DNA of 64,000 bases from assembly GCA_008638375.1 (NCBI GenBank), contig CM018039.1:62001-126000 (forward strand). The letters are read 5' to 3'. The notes beneath the pieces are model-generated. The model did no database searches. It had not been told where the DNA came from and saw only the letters and a program-made list of their open reading frames with translations. A program made the translations under genes and the position numbers. This document shows positions 44,260-55,600 of this stretch, one piece after another; position 1 is the stretch's first letter, and each line of letters opens with the position of its first letter. Origin of the DNA: Nyssa sinensis (Eukaryota; Streptophyta; Magnoliopsida; Cornales; Nyssaceae).

Positions 44260-44268
44260 CTATTTGGG
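44242..44268 (-). promoter_or_regulatory. Leaky UAG readthrough context between gag-pro and pol
   Basis: The minus strand reads CCC AAA TAG CAA TTA CTG. The stop codon is at 44260-44262. UAG-CAA-UUA is exactly the UAG-CAR-YYA context that lets tobamovirus replicase genes be read through. Gag-pro and pol are in the same frame, so ordinary readthrough would give one polyprotein. Confidence 0.8.
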
Positions 44269-46539
44269 GGCCTTAGCTTTGAGTGCGAGGGCGTGGCACT
44301 CTCGGGAGGTCGGTTGGCATCCTCTGATGGAGTAGACTGTCTGATTGTGAATGTATTTTAAGCATTGGTGGAGGGTTGAGGTGACCGCTCCCATCTCATG
44401 TAGCCAGGGCCTTCCAACTATGACGTTGTAGGGAGATTTGGCTTTTATGACCATGTACTCGGCTATTGTGGTCTTCTGTCCGTCCCCTTCACCCGCAGTG
44501 GTGGCCAGATCGACCCTTCCTAGTGGAGTGTTAGTGTTTCCATCAAAGCCTGTTATGATTATGCTCGTGGGCTTAATGGTATTGGGATCGAGCTTCATAT
44601 GCTTGAAAGGGTCGTAGAACAGTACATTGGTCGAACAGCCAGTGTCGACGAGAACTCTCCGGATATCGAAGTTGGCGACCTTAAGGGAGATAACCAGGGC
44701 GTCGCTGTGAGGACAATGAACTCCCCTAAGGTCGTGATCCGTAAATTGGATTTCCGGCAAGGGCTTTAACCTTTTCTCCAAGTTAGCGACCTGCATGATG
44801 TTGGGAGCAGACCTGGCCTCCCGAGCATATCGTTTTCTTGACCTGTTAGAGGTGCCTGCTGCAGGGGAATCTGCGTGTAAGACATAGATCACCTGATTGT
44901 TCTGTGGGGGTTCGTTCCTGCCCCCTTTCTGCTCCTGCCTCTGGTCGGTTTTTCTCTGCTGGGGTCGTTCGTCACGGGGGTTCTGTCCTCCGTCCTGCTT
45001 GACGAACTCCTGCAGCCTTCCTCTCCTTATTAGCTGCTCAATCTCATGCTTGAGAGCTTTGCAGGTATTGGTTGTGTGCCCTCGGTCTTTGTGAAAGTCA
45101 CAATATTTGGTCTGATCTCGATAGCTGGGGTCTCCTTTCAAAGGCTCCGGCCATCTCATATTTTCTCGAGATCTTACTTGCTTCAATATGTTGTACGGAG
45201 AGGTGTTTAGAGGAGTGAAGTGGTTGAATTCCCTTAGTCCAGAATTGAAGGAGGTTCTGGGGGCCCCCCTTTTTTCTGGGCTCCTGACTCTCTTCCTGGC
45301 CGAGCTGGTGTCCTTCTTTTGACTATCTTTCTTGTGATCGTCTTTCTGAGCTTGTTCTTTGACCTTTCTAGAGGTGTCCCTGGCCTCCTCCAGGTTGATG
45401 TACTTCCTTGCACGGTCCATGAGTGCTGCCATGTCTGCTGGGGGACTTTTGGTCAGGGAGTCTCTAAACCCTCCTTGAGCAAGTCCAGCGGCTAGAGCAG
45501 CCACTAGGAAGCCGGGGCTGCAATCTGTTACCTCAGTGAGCTCGGCGTTAAAACGTGCTATATACCCCCTCAGCGATTCTTCCCTCGTTTGCTTTATGTT
45601 CAGAAGGAATTCCGGACCCTTTCTTAGCCTCCTGCTAGTCATGAATCTGTCCAAGAACCTTCTGCCGAGCTCATAAAAGCCAGATACTGAGTTCGGCGGG
45701 AGGTGGTGGAACCACTTTAGGGCGGTACCATTGAGGCTGGTTACGAACGTTCTGCATAAGAAGGCATCAGAAGCGCCGTGCAAAGCCATGGTGTGCTGGT
45801 AGTGGGAGAGGTGGTCCCCCGGGTCCCCGGTCCCATCATAAGGGGTGAATTTGGGGACGATAAATTTCTTGGGTCTCTCCTCGGCCATGACAGCATTGGT
45901 GAACGGGGTGGCCGACCTCCCGAGCAATCTGGCCAGCTCGTCCTGTTCTGGATACTGGGCATCCCTTATGATAGCAGTACGGTCTATTGATTCAGCAACT
46001 TCCTCGGCTCTTACTGACCCTCTTGGTAAAACGGGTTGCTGCGAGGCAGGTCTCACGGCCTCAGGGCCTATATGGGTAGGCTGATCTTGGCCCGCTACCG
46101 GGGGGTTATCCTGATTCTCTGGTACTGGTGGTACAGGAACTACTCGAGGAGGTGATCCTTGTGGAACGTAGTTTACTCCCGGGGCCCCCGGGACGGGGGG
46201 TCGGGTAGTACTTCGATAATGGACCTCTGGGACAAAGGCGGGAATCCCTCGACCGGCTGCCAACGACGGCTGGGGGTCTATATGAACACCGGCGGCCGCA
46301 GGAGGCTGCTGCTGTTGAGTGACAACGGGTGGATTTTGAGGATTGGTTTCATGATTCTGGGTGAACATTGCCAGGGTCCTGGTCATGGTTAAAAGCTGTT
46401 CCCGTAGCAACTGGTTCTGCCGCCTAGTTTCGATTAGTTCTTCCTGTGCAGGGTTATTCACTCGCCCTCTTCCTCGTCCAGCAGTTGGTTGAGGATGAGG
46501 GTTTTGAGTGTTATTCCTGGGTCGCAAGTTGGGAGCCAT
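44260..46539 (-). CDS. gag: Gag-protease polyprotein of the gypsy element
   Basis: About 759 codons from the Met at 46539 (APNLRPRNNTQNPHP). The frame is open further upstream into the LTR, but that ATG (46668) lies on the LTR side of the primer site. Landmarks: Pro/Gln-rich N-terminus; a retrotransposon gag core (FVTSLNGTALKWFHHLPPNS, then FLDRFMTSRRLRKGPEFLLN); a basic linker; a CCHC-like knuckle (CDFHKDRGHTTNTC); and an aspartic protease with LVDTGCSTNVLF (Asp632) and VGRPWLHEMGA. It ends KAKAPK then UAG. Capsid assembly and proteolytic processing are the family roles. Confidence 0.92.
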   Translation of the reverse strand: MAPNLRPRNNTQNPHPQPTAGRGRGRVNNPAQEELIETRRQNQLLREQLLTMTRTLAMFTQNHETNPQNPPVVTQQQQPPAAAGVHIDPQPSLAAGRGIPAFVPEVHYRSTTRPPVPGAPGVNYVPQGSPPRVVPVPPVPENQDNPPVAGQDQPTHIGPEAVRPASQQPVLPRGSVRAEEVAESIDRTAIIRDAQYPEQDELARLLGRSATPFTNAVMAEERPKKFIVPKFTPYDGTGDPGDHLSHYQHTMALHGASDAFLCRTFVTSLNGTALKWFHHLPPNSVSGFYELGRRFLDRFMTSRRLRKGPEFLLNIKQTREESLRGYIARFNAELTEVTDCSPGFLVAALAAGLAQGGFRDSLTKSPPADMAALMDRARKYINLEEARDTSRKVKEQAQKDDHKKDSQKKDTSSARKRVRSPEKRGAPRTSFNSGLREFNHFTPLNTSPYNILKQVRSRENMRWPEPLKGDPSYRDQTKYCDFHKDRGHTTNTCKALKHEIEQLIRRGRLQEFVKQDGGQNPRDERPQQRKTDQRQEQKGGRNEPPQNNQVIYVLHADSPAAGTSNRSRKRYAREARSAPNIMQVANLEKRLKPLPEIQFTDHDLRGVHCPHSDALVISLKVANFDIRRVLVDTGCSTNVLFYDPFKHMKLDPNTIKPTSIIITGFDGNTNTPLGRVDLATTAGEGDGQKTTIAEYMVIKAKSPYNVIVGRPWLHEMGAVTSTLHQCLKYIHNQTVYSIRGCQPTSRECHALALKAKAPK

Positions 46540-46591
46540 AATCCCTCTGAAAGATGAGCTTAGATTGAGTAGAGCACTTGGTAATTGTCGT

Positions 46592-46610
46592 GTTCCCACA
46601 GACGGCGCCA
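46592..46610 (-). promoter_or_regulatory. Primer-binding site of the gypsy element
   Basis: The minus strand reads TGGCGCCGTCTGTGGGAAC, 3 bases inside the 5' LTR. TGGCGCC is the usual start of primer sites in Tat-type elements. I do not assign the tRNA species. Confidence 0.75.
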
Positions 46611-46613
46611 AAC

Positions 46614-47362
46614 TGATGCTGCACTTTTTGGCCCACGTGAGATCCAAGCTCGGCTCCCTGCGAAACACTCGAAACAGAAGATCAGAGGACCACCGGGTTG
46701 GCTCCGGCGGTAGCCGCTCCGATGCTTAAGTCAATGAATTGAATTGAAAGACTTGTAATCAAAGCCAAATAATGAGCATGAAAATAAAGCGTACCTTTAG
46801 GGTTGAATTTATAGGCAATGGATCTCCTAAGTTGATTAGGATTTGGAGCCATGAAATTAGGGATTTGAGCATCGGAGATAGTAGTTACCTTGTAGAATAT
46901 TGCATCAAATAGAGATAACCATGAGTGGTGGTTTCCTTGTAAAAGACTGTTTCCTTATTCTCTGCTCGGCATATATTAAGGCGGTGATGAGCTTTGAATA
47001 GCAGTGTGTTACACCGAAGGTCTGTGTTCGGACCTGTAAGCTTCGCAGATAAGTAGATCTTCTCTAGAGATACGTGCTCGGCCTCTGTAGGTCTGCTCTG
47101 AAAGGCCGAGCACAAGCTGAAAGGCTGAGCACGAGCTGAATGGCCGAGCACGAGCTGAAGGCCGAGCACGAGCTGAATGGCCGATCATGAAATGTATGGC
47201 CGAGAATGAGCTGAATGGCCGAACACAGATTATAAGGCCGAACTTGACTAAGCGACCGAGCACAAGTTATGTAGCCGAGCCTGAGCTCCATTATGAGTCG
47301 TGAACCGATCTTGCGGTTGCACGTGTCATGCAGTGGTTGGTGTGTCACATAGTGGTATATCA
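46614..47362 (-). repeat. 5' LTR of the gypsy element
   Basis: Appears identical to 36694-37442. A TATAAAT on the minus strand at 46807-46813 is a candidate core promoter for gag-pol. CCGAGCACGAGCTG-type units (about 47102-47272) lie upstream of it, that is, in U3. Confidence 0.92.
47102..47272 (-). repeat. Short tandem units in the LTR U3
   Basis: Eight to ten diverged copies of about 18-22 bp with GGCCGAGCACGAGCTGAA as the best-conserved form. The same array is in the 3' LTR at 37182-37352. Confidence 0.8.
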
Positions 47363-47369
47363 ATAAGGA

Positions 47370-48075
47370 TATTTGATTCTATTGTTGTTGAAATACTTTA
47401 CATTCTTTTGGGCAATTTGGATCGGAAGAAATGAAGCTATCTTTGAGCTAAAGATTTTATTACTTCTTCCATTCTGAATCTGACCACTGGGCGGTGGAAT
47501 GAACTAAGCAATCTCTCTGCAAATTCTAATGGTCCTCTCAGGAATATTAAAGATAATTCTTCACTTTTATGTAATATTAAATTTGGTCAACCTTGTAATA
47601 CCTGCTGTTTCTTTTAGTGTAATCGGTTTGTTCATTTCATCATTGTTGGGGCTTAGAAGCGGAATGAAGAATCGACGCAAACAGCTTGGATAGTATTCAA
47701 TCACAGGGGGCTCAAAGTAGCGGCATCTACCGGCTCTGTTTATGCCAAATCAGAATGGGCTACTGTGTTACCATAAGAGGCTTCGAATGTGCTGTTACTC
47801 GGACTTGCAGCATTAAGTTGATGCTGTCTTCGTCTTCTTGTCGTCTGTTTGAAATATTATTAGGGAGATTAAAATGTCAGTCACATTTGCATTGTTTTTT
47901 GTCATTAAAGTTTTTAGTGACTCAGTCATCGAAGCTTATAAAGCAGTTGTCATGGCTAGAGATCCCTACTTCGGAGTTTGCATGGCACTGCTGTTGTTAA
48001 TTTGCTCTCCCTCACAAAAAAAGAGTGCTTCAAGTTGATGAGCTGTGAGACTCATTATGTGTTCCTCAGAAATTA
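47370..48075 (+). pseudogene. LINE-type RT C-terminus / RNase H-like remnant
   Basis: Directly after the gypsy target site the plus strand reads FWAIWIGRNEAIFE, typical of the zinc-finger end of plant LINE RTs. Further on, in another frame, AWIVFNHRGLKVAASTG and KSEWATVLP resemble the RNase H-like (RVT_3) domain. Stops and frame changes are frequent. The gypsy element inserted at or next to this remnant. Confidence 0.55.
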
Positions 48076-48297
48076 CCCTTTTATCCTAGTCTTAACCTTT
48101 TGGCAGAGCCCGATCTGGCTCAACGAAATTTTGGCTCAGGTTGGTCCACACTATAATTTTCTGGGTTGAATTGGTAATATGGCCACAACTGGTGGTGCGT
48201 TGGATAAGGCTCTGCTTCAATTTCACTTGGTTAGGCATGCGAACCTCATTGACTACACTTTTTTTTTTTTTTCCATTTCAACCATGTTTCTCGGATA

Positions 48298-48330
<33 letters not shown>
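48298..48330. repeat. TA microsatellite
   Basis: About 15 TA units, after a T-run at 48260-48271. Confidence 0.95.
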
Positions 48331-48332
<2 letters not shown>

Positions 48333-48354
48333 GAGGTGTATTTGTAATAGTTAT

Positions 48355-48420
48355 CCTTGAGTGGCATGATGGTTAGAATTTTAGCATTGAACTCTTAGGT
48401 CCTGGGTTCGAAACTTAGTC
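48355..48420 (+). mobile_element. Possible tRNA-derived SINE head
   Basis: TGGCATGATGGTTAGAA followed about 30 bp later by CTGGGTTCGAAACTT has the order and spacing of RNA polymerase III boxes A and B. The rest of a SINE (tail, target duplication) is not evident, so this is weak. Confidence 0.3.
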
Positions 48421-50607
48421 ACAACATGGCTGCCAATTTTGATTTCACATTTTAACGAAAATGATGTCATGCCATTCATATATGTGTCAAAATGACGTTT
48501 AGGATGCTGAAATAACGCAGTTTAGGACCTGATGTACGACAAACGATATTGTTCAACTTGCCCACTTGCCAAGTTATCTCGGTTCCACTCATTGTGACTC
48601 GGTCAGCTTAGTGAGTCGACCCAGTCGTCTTCCCCAACACCACACTACTGTTCACCACAAACCTTATTTTCCTTTTCTCTAGATTTTCTTTTTCGTTTCA
48701 ATTTGTCTTCAGTCCTAAACGACCCCTAACTCTCTATTTTAGTTCTTTTTATGATTCTGATACATTAAAACCCATCGAAGGTCACGAATCCATAAGAACT
48801 GCAACCATAGTCGTGAACTTGCAACTCAATGTTTCTTTTTCTTTCTCCACCATTTGGCCTAGTTTTTGTTCCTAAATTCGTGTTTTGCATTTCTATGTTA
48901 GTCCCCATTGATAAAATGTTGTTTAATCATCGTTTGGTGGAAACTTAGGTTCCACCTCAAGCTTCGTTAATGGTGGTTTCAAGGTTTTTCAGTATTTTCT
49001 TATTTTTTTCCTTTTAGTTATTTCTCTGTTTCTTAGTGTTTTAGTATCTAACATGTTTGTTTGGTTAGAATATCAGCTTAGCTAAAATTCTAGGTTAAGA
49101 TTCTTATCTTAACCTTGATTCGATCACGACTCTTTTCCTGCGTTACCTTCTCCTTCCCATCAGTCTTCTTCTTCTGTTTATGCCCAACTAGTGTGCACGA
49201 TCAATGGAGACTGTATGTATCCCTTCAATTTCCTTAGTACTGGGTTTCTCTCTATTCTTTAATCATAGTTCTCAAGGTATTTCTCTCTCCCAACCAGTGT
49301 ATATATGTATATACTTAACACTCCTTCCCCCCTCCCTCTTGTTTCAAATTTCTTATGAAATTCAACAACTTCCCATGATCAATCAGATTATTCCTAGGCT
49401 TTTGATGTAAAGTTTCCACCTCATGCTTAATATTGTGCCAGAGTGAGGTGTCACATTGAGGGTAAGAAGATGGGTGACTCATCTACAACCGTAGCTTACT
49501 TAGCTGCCACCTTTGGTGTATAGGTGGCTTCCTTGCCACCATCCATTTTCCCTGTTGATATTTCATGTACATGTGACTATTTCATGCTTGTTTCTTAACT
49601 ATGGTTTAGGTGTTGCCACTTCATCCATCTATTAGCAATATGATCGCCATCTTATGCTTCCATGCACGAGATCTTGATATTGTCATAGGTTTTCAATTAC
49701 TTTCTACATTATATAATTAAGATTTTCTATAAGCTTGTTTATTTGGCAAATTTTTAAGTTGAAAATTTAGGATATCACACGTTGGGTACCTAGTGTTTGG
49801 CTTGTGGGTGAGCAAAGTGCTACTTGTGTGTTATAAATTATGAGTTCTTTCACTCGGACAATACGTGTGGACTTGTGCTATAAGTGTGTTGGCCTATAGT
49901 GCTTGTTCACACTTATGTGCATAAGGAGTATGTTGTGGGAATGAATGTGATTCTTGGTACTAGTTTAGGGTTAGATGGCTCCAAGGCCATATGAGATACA
50001 TCATGGGCCTTGATACAAAATATGGGAATGTCAACTTGGTTAGGGTGAATATCAGCACAGTTGGGCTACTCGTGGGAGCGTGACACCATTGTTTAGATGA
50101 TGGTATTATTGTTATTCAAAGTTTATAAATCAGTTTTGCCAAAATCAATTTTAATAATAAAACAAAAACTATTTTTATCAAATCAGAATCTGTTATGTAA
50201 AAACCAGAAATCAATTTTGAAAACTAGAAAACGTTTTTGAAATCAAAGTAGTATAAAATTCTTCAAAAACCAGAAGAAGAAACTGGAAAAACTAAAGCAG
50301 TATTTTAAAGTATAAGAATACAGTAAAATAAATAAAAATTGTAACACTTACAGAATTACAAAAACATGAAATAATGATCAAGGCTTGAGTTTTACACAAT
50401 GTTTTAAGATGAATTATGGCCCTTGCAGTGGTCCTTACGAGCTTTTGGTCGTACGCCTCCCAAGATACAACGATCGAATACACGCAAATATGAAACACTT
50501 CAACTGCTTGCCTAGCGAACCAAAACAGTGACTTGAACTCTTTTAAACTTTATAAAATATTGAGAATGTATGAAAAATTTGATGAATGAATGTTAAGTGC
50601 CGTTGGG

Positions 50608-50859
50608 TTTATATAGACTCCATGCCTGTATCATACAAGCGTGAAGCTTTGGTTGTATCTGTTCATGTCGAATAGACATATTCGCGCTTAATGAAGAAGA
50701 CTCTCATTCAGTCAAAATTCAAACGAAATGGTGTTTATATAGACTCCATGCCTATACCATACAGGCATGAAGCTTTAGTTGTGTCTGTTCATGGCAAATA
50801 GACACATTCACGCTCAACGAAGAAGACACTTATTCAGTCAAAATTTAAACGAAAGGTAA
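50608..50859. repeat. Two tandem ~126-bp copies
   Basis: Copies start at 50608 and 50734 with TTTATATAGACTCCATGCCT and share TGTCTGTTCATG-type, AATAGACA and AACGAAGAAGAC-type blocks. Several substitutions separate them. Confidence 0.85.
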
Positions 50860-51230
50860 TCGCAAAACGACGGCGGAGCGGCGCACGTGTGATGAACCAA
50901 GCATGTGCTATGTCCTCTCTCATCCATAAAACTTAGGTGTCCCTAAGAGCCCAAACCTTCTTTCAAGGTAATTGTATATATACTTTTTAAAAGCCTTGTA
51001 CTCATCCTATGCGGGATACAAGCTTTTCACAAGTTTCAAGCTTTTATTACAATTTTTAAGTGGTGATGTTTGGAGAAAATTTCACATTCACTCCTTAATG
51101 GTTTAGAATAACCTAATATATGATCTTAATCTCCTCACGGAGAAGAACACATTTTCATGTAAATCCCCTAAAATTAATGTGTGAGACCCACGCAAAGTTT
51201 AGCTCAAAAATAGCCCAAAGAATTTATGCT

Positions 51231-51468
51231 TGTTAACAATATATGTGTATAATAATTAAGGTTTACTATTTGTACATGACGACTAGGGTTTGTTCATTAC
51301 TTGTATAGCTTTAGGGTTTCCTTTTTTCTTTATTTCCTTTTTCCATTACTTACCTTTTGTATGCCATTCATTTCCTATATAAATGAGGGCTCTCTCCCTT
51401 ATAAGATAAAAATTACAATATAGAATACAATACACACATTCAATATATGTTTATTCTCTCTCTCAACA
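51231..51468 (+). repeat. 5' LTR of the copia element
   Basis: TGTTAACA to CAACA, with a TATA-like CCTATATAAATG near 51377. Confidence 0.88.
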
Positions 51469-51481
51469 TGGTATCAGAACC
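51469..51481 (+). promoter_or_regulatory. Primer-binding site of the copia element
   Basis: TGGTATCAGAACC, complementary to the 3' end of initiator tRNA-Met, directly after the LTR. Confidence 0.88.
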
Positions 51482-51728
51482 ATAATCCTTTGTGTTCTTC
51501 TAACTCTAAGTGGTGACTACTATCATCACTACGAATATACTTGCTACGCCGCGATCATCGCTACTTCATTCACTAACCTTCTATGATGACTACTATAATC
51601 AATGCAAATACACTTGTTGCATTGTTTTGTTGAGTTAATTCCATTTTTGGCCTCAGTTTTACCAAAAACTACTCCTACGGTAAACTTTCTTTTATTTCAT
51701 CATACTTTGTCCTTTCTAAATCGCCACT

Positions 51729-52649
51729 ATGAGCAAATCTGAGAGCTCTCAATTCATTCCCACCATGTTAAATGGATCCAACTACCACCTATGGGTCCAT
51801 GCCATGCGAATTTATTTGAAAGGACGCCGTCTTTGGCATTATGTCATTGGTAAAATCAGTGAACCAGTGAAAGAAAAAGAAGAGGATGATAAAGACTTTA
51901 GTGACTGAATTGAAGCTTGGGAGAGTAAAAATCACCAAATCATCACTTGGTGCCGTGGTACATCCATACCTTCCATTCATAATCTATTTGGTCATTTTGA
52001 GACAGCAAAAAAAGTATGAGATTACTTGGCCCAACGGTACACTACTGTAGATTTAACTCACGAATACCAGCTTCAGAATACTCGTCACTCCATGAAACAA
52101 GATCCAGGACAGCCTATCAGTGATTTTTACTCTCAAATGCATTCTGTTTGGGACCAACTGGCACTGTCAAAATGGTCATGGGATACTATTAGTGATAACT
52201 CCAAATTCACTGCATACCGAGACCATTTGTGCCTTTTTTGGTTTCTTATGGCACTAACTACTGATTATGAACTTGTCAGAGCTTCATTTCTCCATCGAAA
52301 TCCACTACCTACCCTTGATATTGCAGTTGCTGAACTCATCTCTGAGGAAACACGCCTTGACACTAAAAAATCTTCACACCGCTCTGATGTAGTGCTTGCT
52401 GTTTCATCTCATTCCTATCAAGGCCGATCTTTTTCCATAAAGACTTGCAAAGACTATCACAAGCCTGGTCACTTTCTTTCTGAGTGCCCCACCATCGTTT
52501 GTCGCACTTGTCAGCAGAAAGGCCACATTTTCGACAATTGTTCTATGAAAACTTCCGCTACTAGGCCTTATTCTCTTGAGTATCGCTACTGCCACAAGAC
52601 TGGTCATGTCATTGAGAACTGCCCTACTATACCACCTAACCATTTATAA
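51729..52649 (+). pseudogene. gag: Copia gag, broken
   Basis: Opens MSKSESSQFIPTMLNGSNYH at 51729. GRRLWHYVIG follows, then stops at 51906 and 52018 interrupt the frame. The rest (52026-52649) includes MHSVWDQLALS and three zinc-knuckle-like motifs: CKDYHKPGHFLSEC (one Cys replaced by Tyr), CRTCQQKGHIFDNC (intact) and YRYCHKTGHVIENC (first Cys replaced by Tyr). Confidence 0.85.
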
Positions 52650-55600
52650 GGAAACTCATTTCGACTTGGTTCTTCCTCACGATTCTCTTATCATCTTGCT
52701 TTCTCTGCTGCCACCAATGATGAACCTTCCTCTCAACCTGGTTCTCTTCCTCTGCCAATTACTATTGATGATATTGAGGCTATGGTAAAAGAGGTTCTCT
52801 CTAAACAGGTTTTCCCACACATTACCTCATCTGTTCTCTGAGGTACTACTTCTTGGTTTTTTTACTTTGCATATTATAACCACATGACCCCTGATTCTAC
52901 ACTTTTTTCATCCAAATGTCTTGATCCTCGTACACCTACTATTCATACTGCTAATGGATCTCACATGTCTGTTAGTCCTAGTGGTCATATTTCTACCCAA
53001 CAATCATCACCTCTTCATACTTATCTCATTCCCACACTTATTCTCAATTTAATTTATGTGGGTCAATTATGTGATCTTGGCCCTGACTTACATTTTTCTT
53101 CCCTTGGTTGTTATGTGCAGGACCCACAAACGGGACAGATTCTTGGGATAGGCCGTAAAGTTGGGTGTCTGTTTGAGCTCACCTCTCTTCATGCAGCCTC
53201 TCGCTCTTCTCCCTGCTCTTTTTCATTTCAGTCTGCCGCATTATTTGCTAGTTCTCCTCTTCAGTTATGGCACTCCCATTTGGGTTATGCCTCATTTAGT
53301 AGTATTTGTCCTTTAATTTCTAGTGGTCATCAAGGGCCTATTAGTAGCGAGTCTATTACATGTTTACCTTATTAACTTGCAAAACAACCAACATTATCTT
53401 TTAATAAAAATGATTCTATTTCTCTTGCACCTTTTGAGTTGATTCATTCTGATGTATGGGGTCCTTCCCCCAATTTTACTATAGGTGGTTCTAAATATTT
53501 TGTTATCTTTATTGATGATTATTCTCGTTTCACTTGGCTATATCTTATGCATGTCATATTCGAATTACCCTACTTGTACATTGTTTTGGCTAATATGGTC
53601 AAAACTCAGTTTTCCAAAACCATAAAAATCTTTCGTATTGATAATGCTAAAGAATATCTTGAGTATACTCTTCAAACCTTCCTTCACCAATAAGGCACCA
53701 TTGTTCACCGATCTTGTCCAGAAACCTCTCAACAAAATGGTTGAACAGAACGGAAACATCGTCATATATTGGGTTTTGTTTATGCTTTACTCATCTCATC
53801 CCTATGTCCAGAACATTTTTGGGGAGAAGTTACTCTCACTGCCATTTACATCATCAATCGGGTTCTTTTATCTGTCATTCATCACCAATCTCCTCATGAA
53901 CTCCTCTATGGCACTCCTCCCCCTTATATAACCTTCTAAAAGTCTTTGGTTGTGCTTGTTTTGTCTTACTTTAGCCCCATAAGCATACTAAACTTGAAGC
54001 TCGTGCAAGGCTATGTTGCTTTCTTGGGTATGACATCGAATATAAAAGGAATTGTTGTTAAGATCCCATTTCGAATCGTATTCGAATATCTCAACATGTC
54101 TTCTTTTGGGAACACACCATATTTTCTCCCTTATCCTCTTTTCATCCCTCTATTACATAACATATCTCATTTTTCACTTATCCTTCTATCGAGTTGTTTC
54201 CTCTTAACATTGATACAGGTACTTCTAGTGAGTCTCCTTCAGACATCCCCACGACTTCTCTCTCAGAAACTGCTCCATCTACAAGTCCTACTCCAGACCA
54301 TCTCGAGCTCCTTCCATTATCTTATGATATCCCAGAGTCTTCTTCCTTTTTGGAGCATACACAACAGCTTTCCACTCGGGTAAGAGAACCATATGTCCGC
54401 CTTCATGATTTTCATTACTTTTCTACACTTATTTCCTTACATGAGTCCCAGTCTTTTCGTGAGGCCTAGTCTAACCCTTTGTGGCGGCAAGTAGTGACTG
54501 AGGAATTATAGGCCTTGGAGAAAACTCATACCTAGGATTTGGTTGATCTTCCGTCAAAAAAGGCAGCTATAGGCTGCAAATGGATATATAAGGTCAAGAT
54601 TCGCTCTGACGGGTCTATTGAGCGATACAAGGCTTAACTTGTTGCAAAATGGTTCACTTAGGAATATGGTATTGATTGTGAGGAGACATTTGCTCATGTT
54701 GCTTTTCTACACTTATTTCCTTATGTGAGCCCTGGTCTTTTTGTGAGGCCTAGTTTAACCCTTTGTGGCAGCAAGCAATGATTGAGGAATTATAGGCTTT
54801 GGAGAAAACTCAAACCTGGGATTTGGTTGATCTTCCATCAGAAAAGGCAGCTATAGGCTGTAAATGAATCTATAAGGTCAAGACTCACTTTGACGGGTCT
54901 ATTGAGTGATACAAGGCTCGACTTGTTGCAAAAGGGTTCACTCAGGAATATGGTATTGATTATAAGGAGACATTTGCTCCTGTTGCCCCGCCTTACTATT
55001 GTTCATAGTCTCCTAGCCATTACTACAGTTCGTAAATGGCGTCTTTTTCAAATAGACGTCAAGAATGCCTTCCTTAACGAGGATTTAAACAAAGAAGTCT
55101 ACATGCAGTCCCTACTTGGTCTTTCCTATTCTCCACACCAAGTCTGCAAACTTCATCGGGCTTTCTATGGTCTTAAGCAAGCTCATCGTGCATGGTTTAC
55201 CAAGTTTAGTAATACTATTCAGTCATTCTGGGTTTACTTCCAGCTCTAATGACTTAGCCCTGTTCATCCGCAAATTTGAACGGGGGATTATTTTACTTTT
55301 GCTTTATGTTGATGATATGATAATCACCAACAATGATCTTTTTGGTATCTCTGATCTCAAACAATTCCTTAATCAATATTTTGAGATGAAGGATCTTGGT
55401 TCTTTAAGCTATTTTCTAGGTCTTGAGAGTACCTTTGTTTCTGATGGGTATTATCTATCTTAGGCCAAGTATGTCACCGATTTGTTATTCTGCGCTGGTC
55501 TGACTGACAGCAAGACTGCTTCCACTCCTCTAGAGCCGAATCTTCGTCTCGCCCCATTAGATGGTACTCTACTTCGTGATGCCACTCTTTATCGTCAGCT

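Larger units (their letters stand above)
36694..47362 (-). mobile_element. Complete young Ty3/gypsy retrotransposon (Tat/Retand type) with antisense ORF
   Basis: 10,669 bp with 749-bp LTRs that I compared line by line and found identical, and a perfect ATAAG target duplication (36689-36693, 47363-47367). Element sense is the minus strand. In order: 5' LTR (46614-47362), primer site, gag-protease, a UAG, pol with RT, RNase H, a second RNase H-like domain and integrase, a minisatellite, an ORF on the opposite strand (37855-39842), a G-rich purine tract, and the 3' LTR. The extra RNase H and the antisense ORF point to the Tat/Retand branch. All coding units are open, so the copy may be able to move. 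Confidence 0.92.
48076..51225. other. Intergenic DNA, no gene recognised
   Basis: AT-rich with a TA microsatellite, a possible SINE-like piece and a tandem duplication (listed separately). Short ORFs show no family features. Confidence 0.5.
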
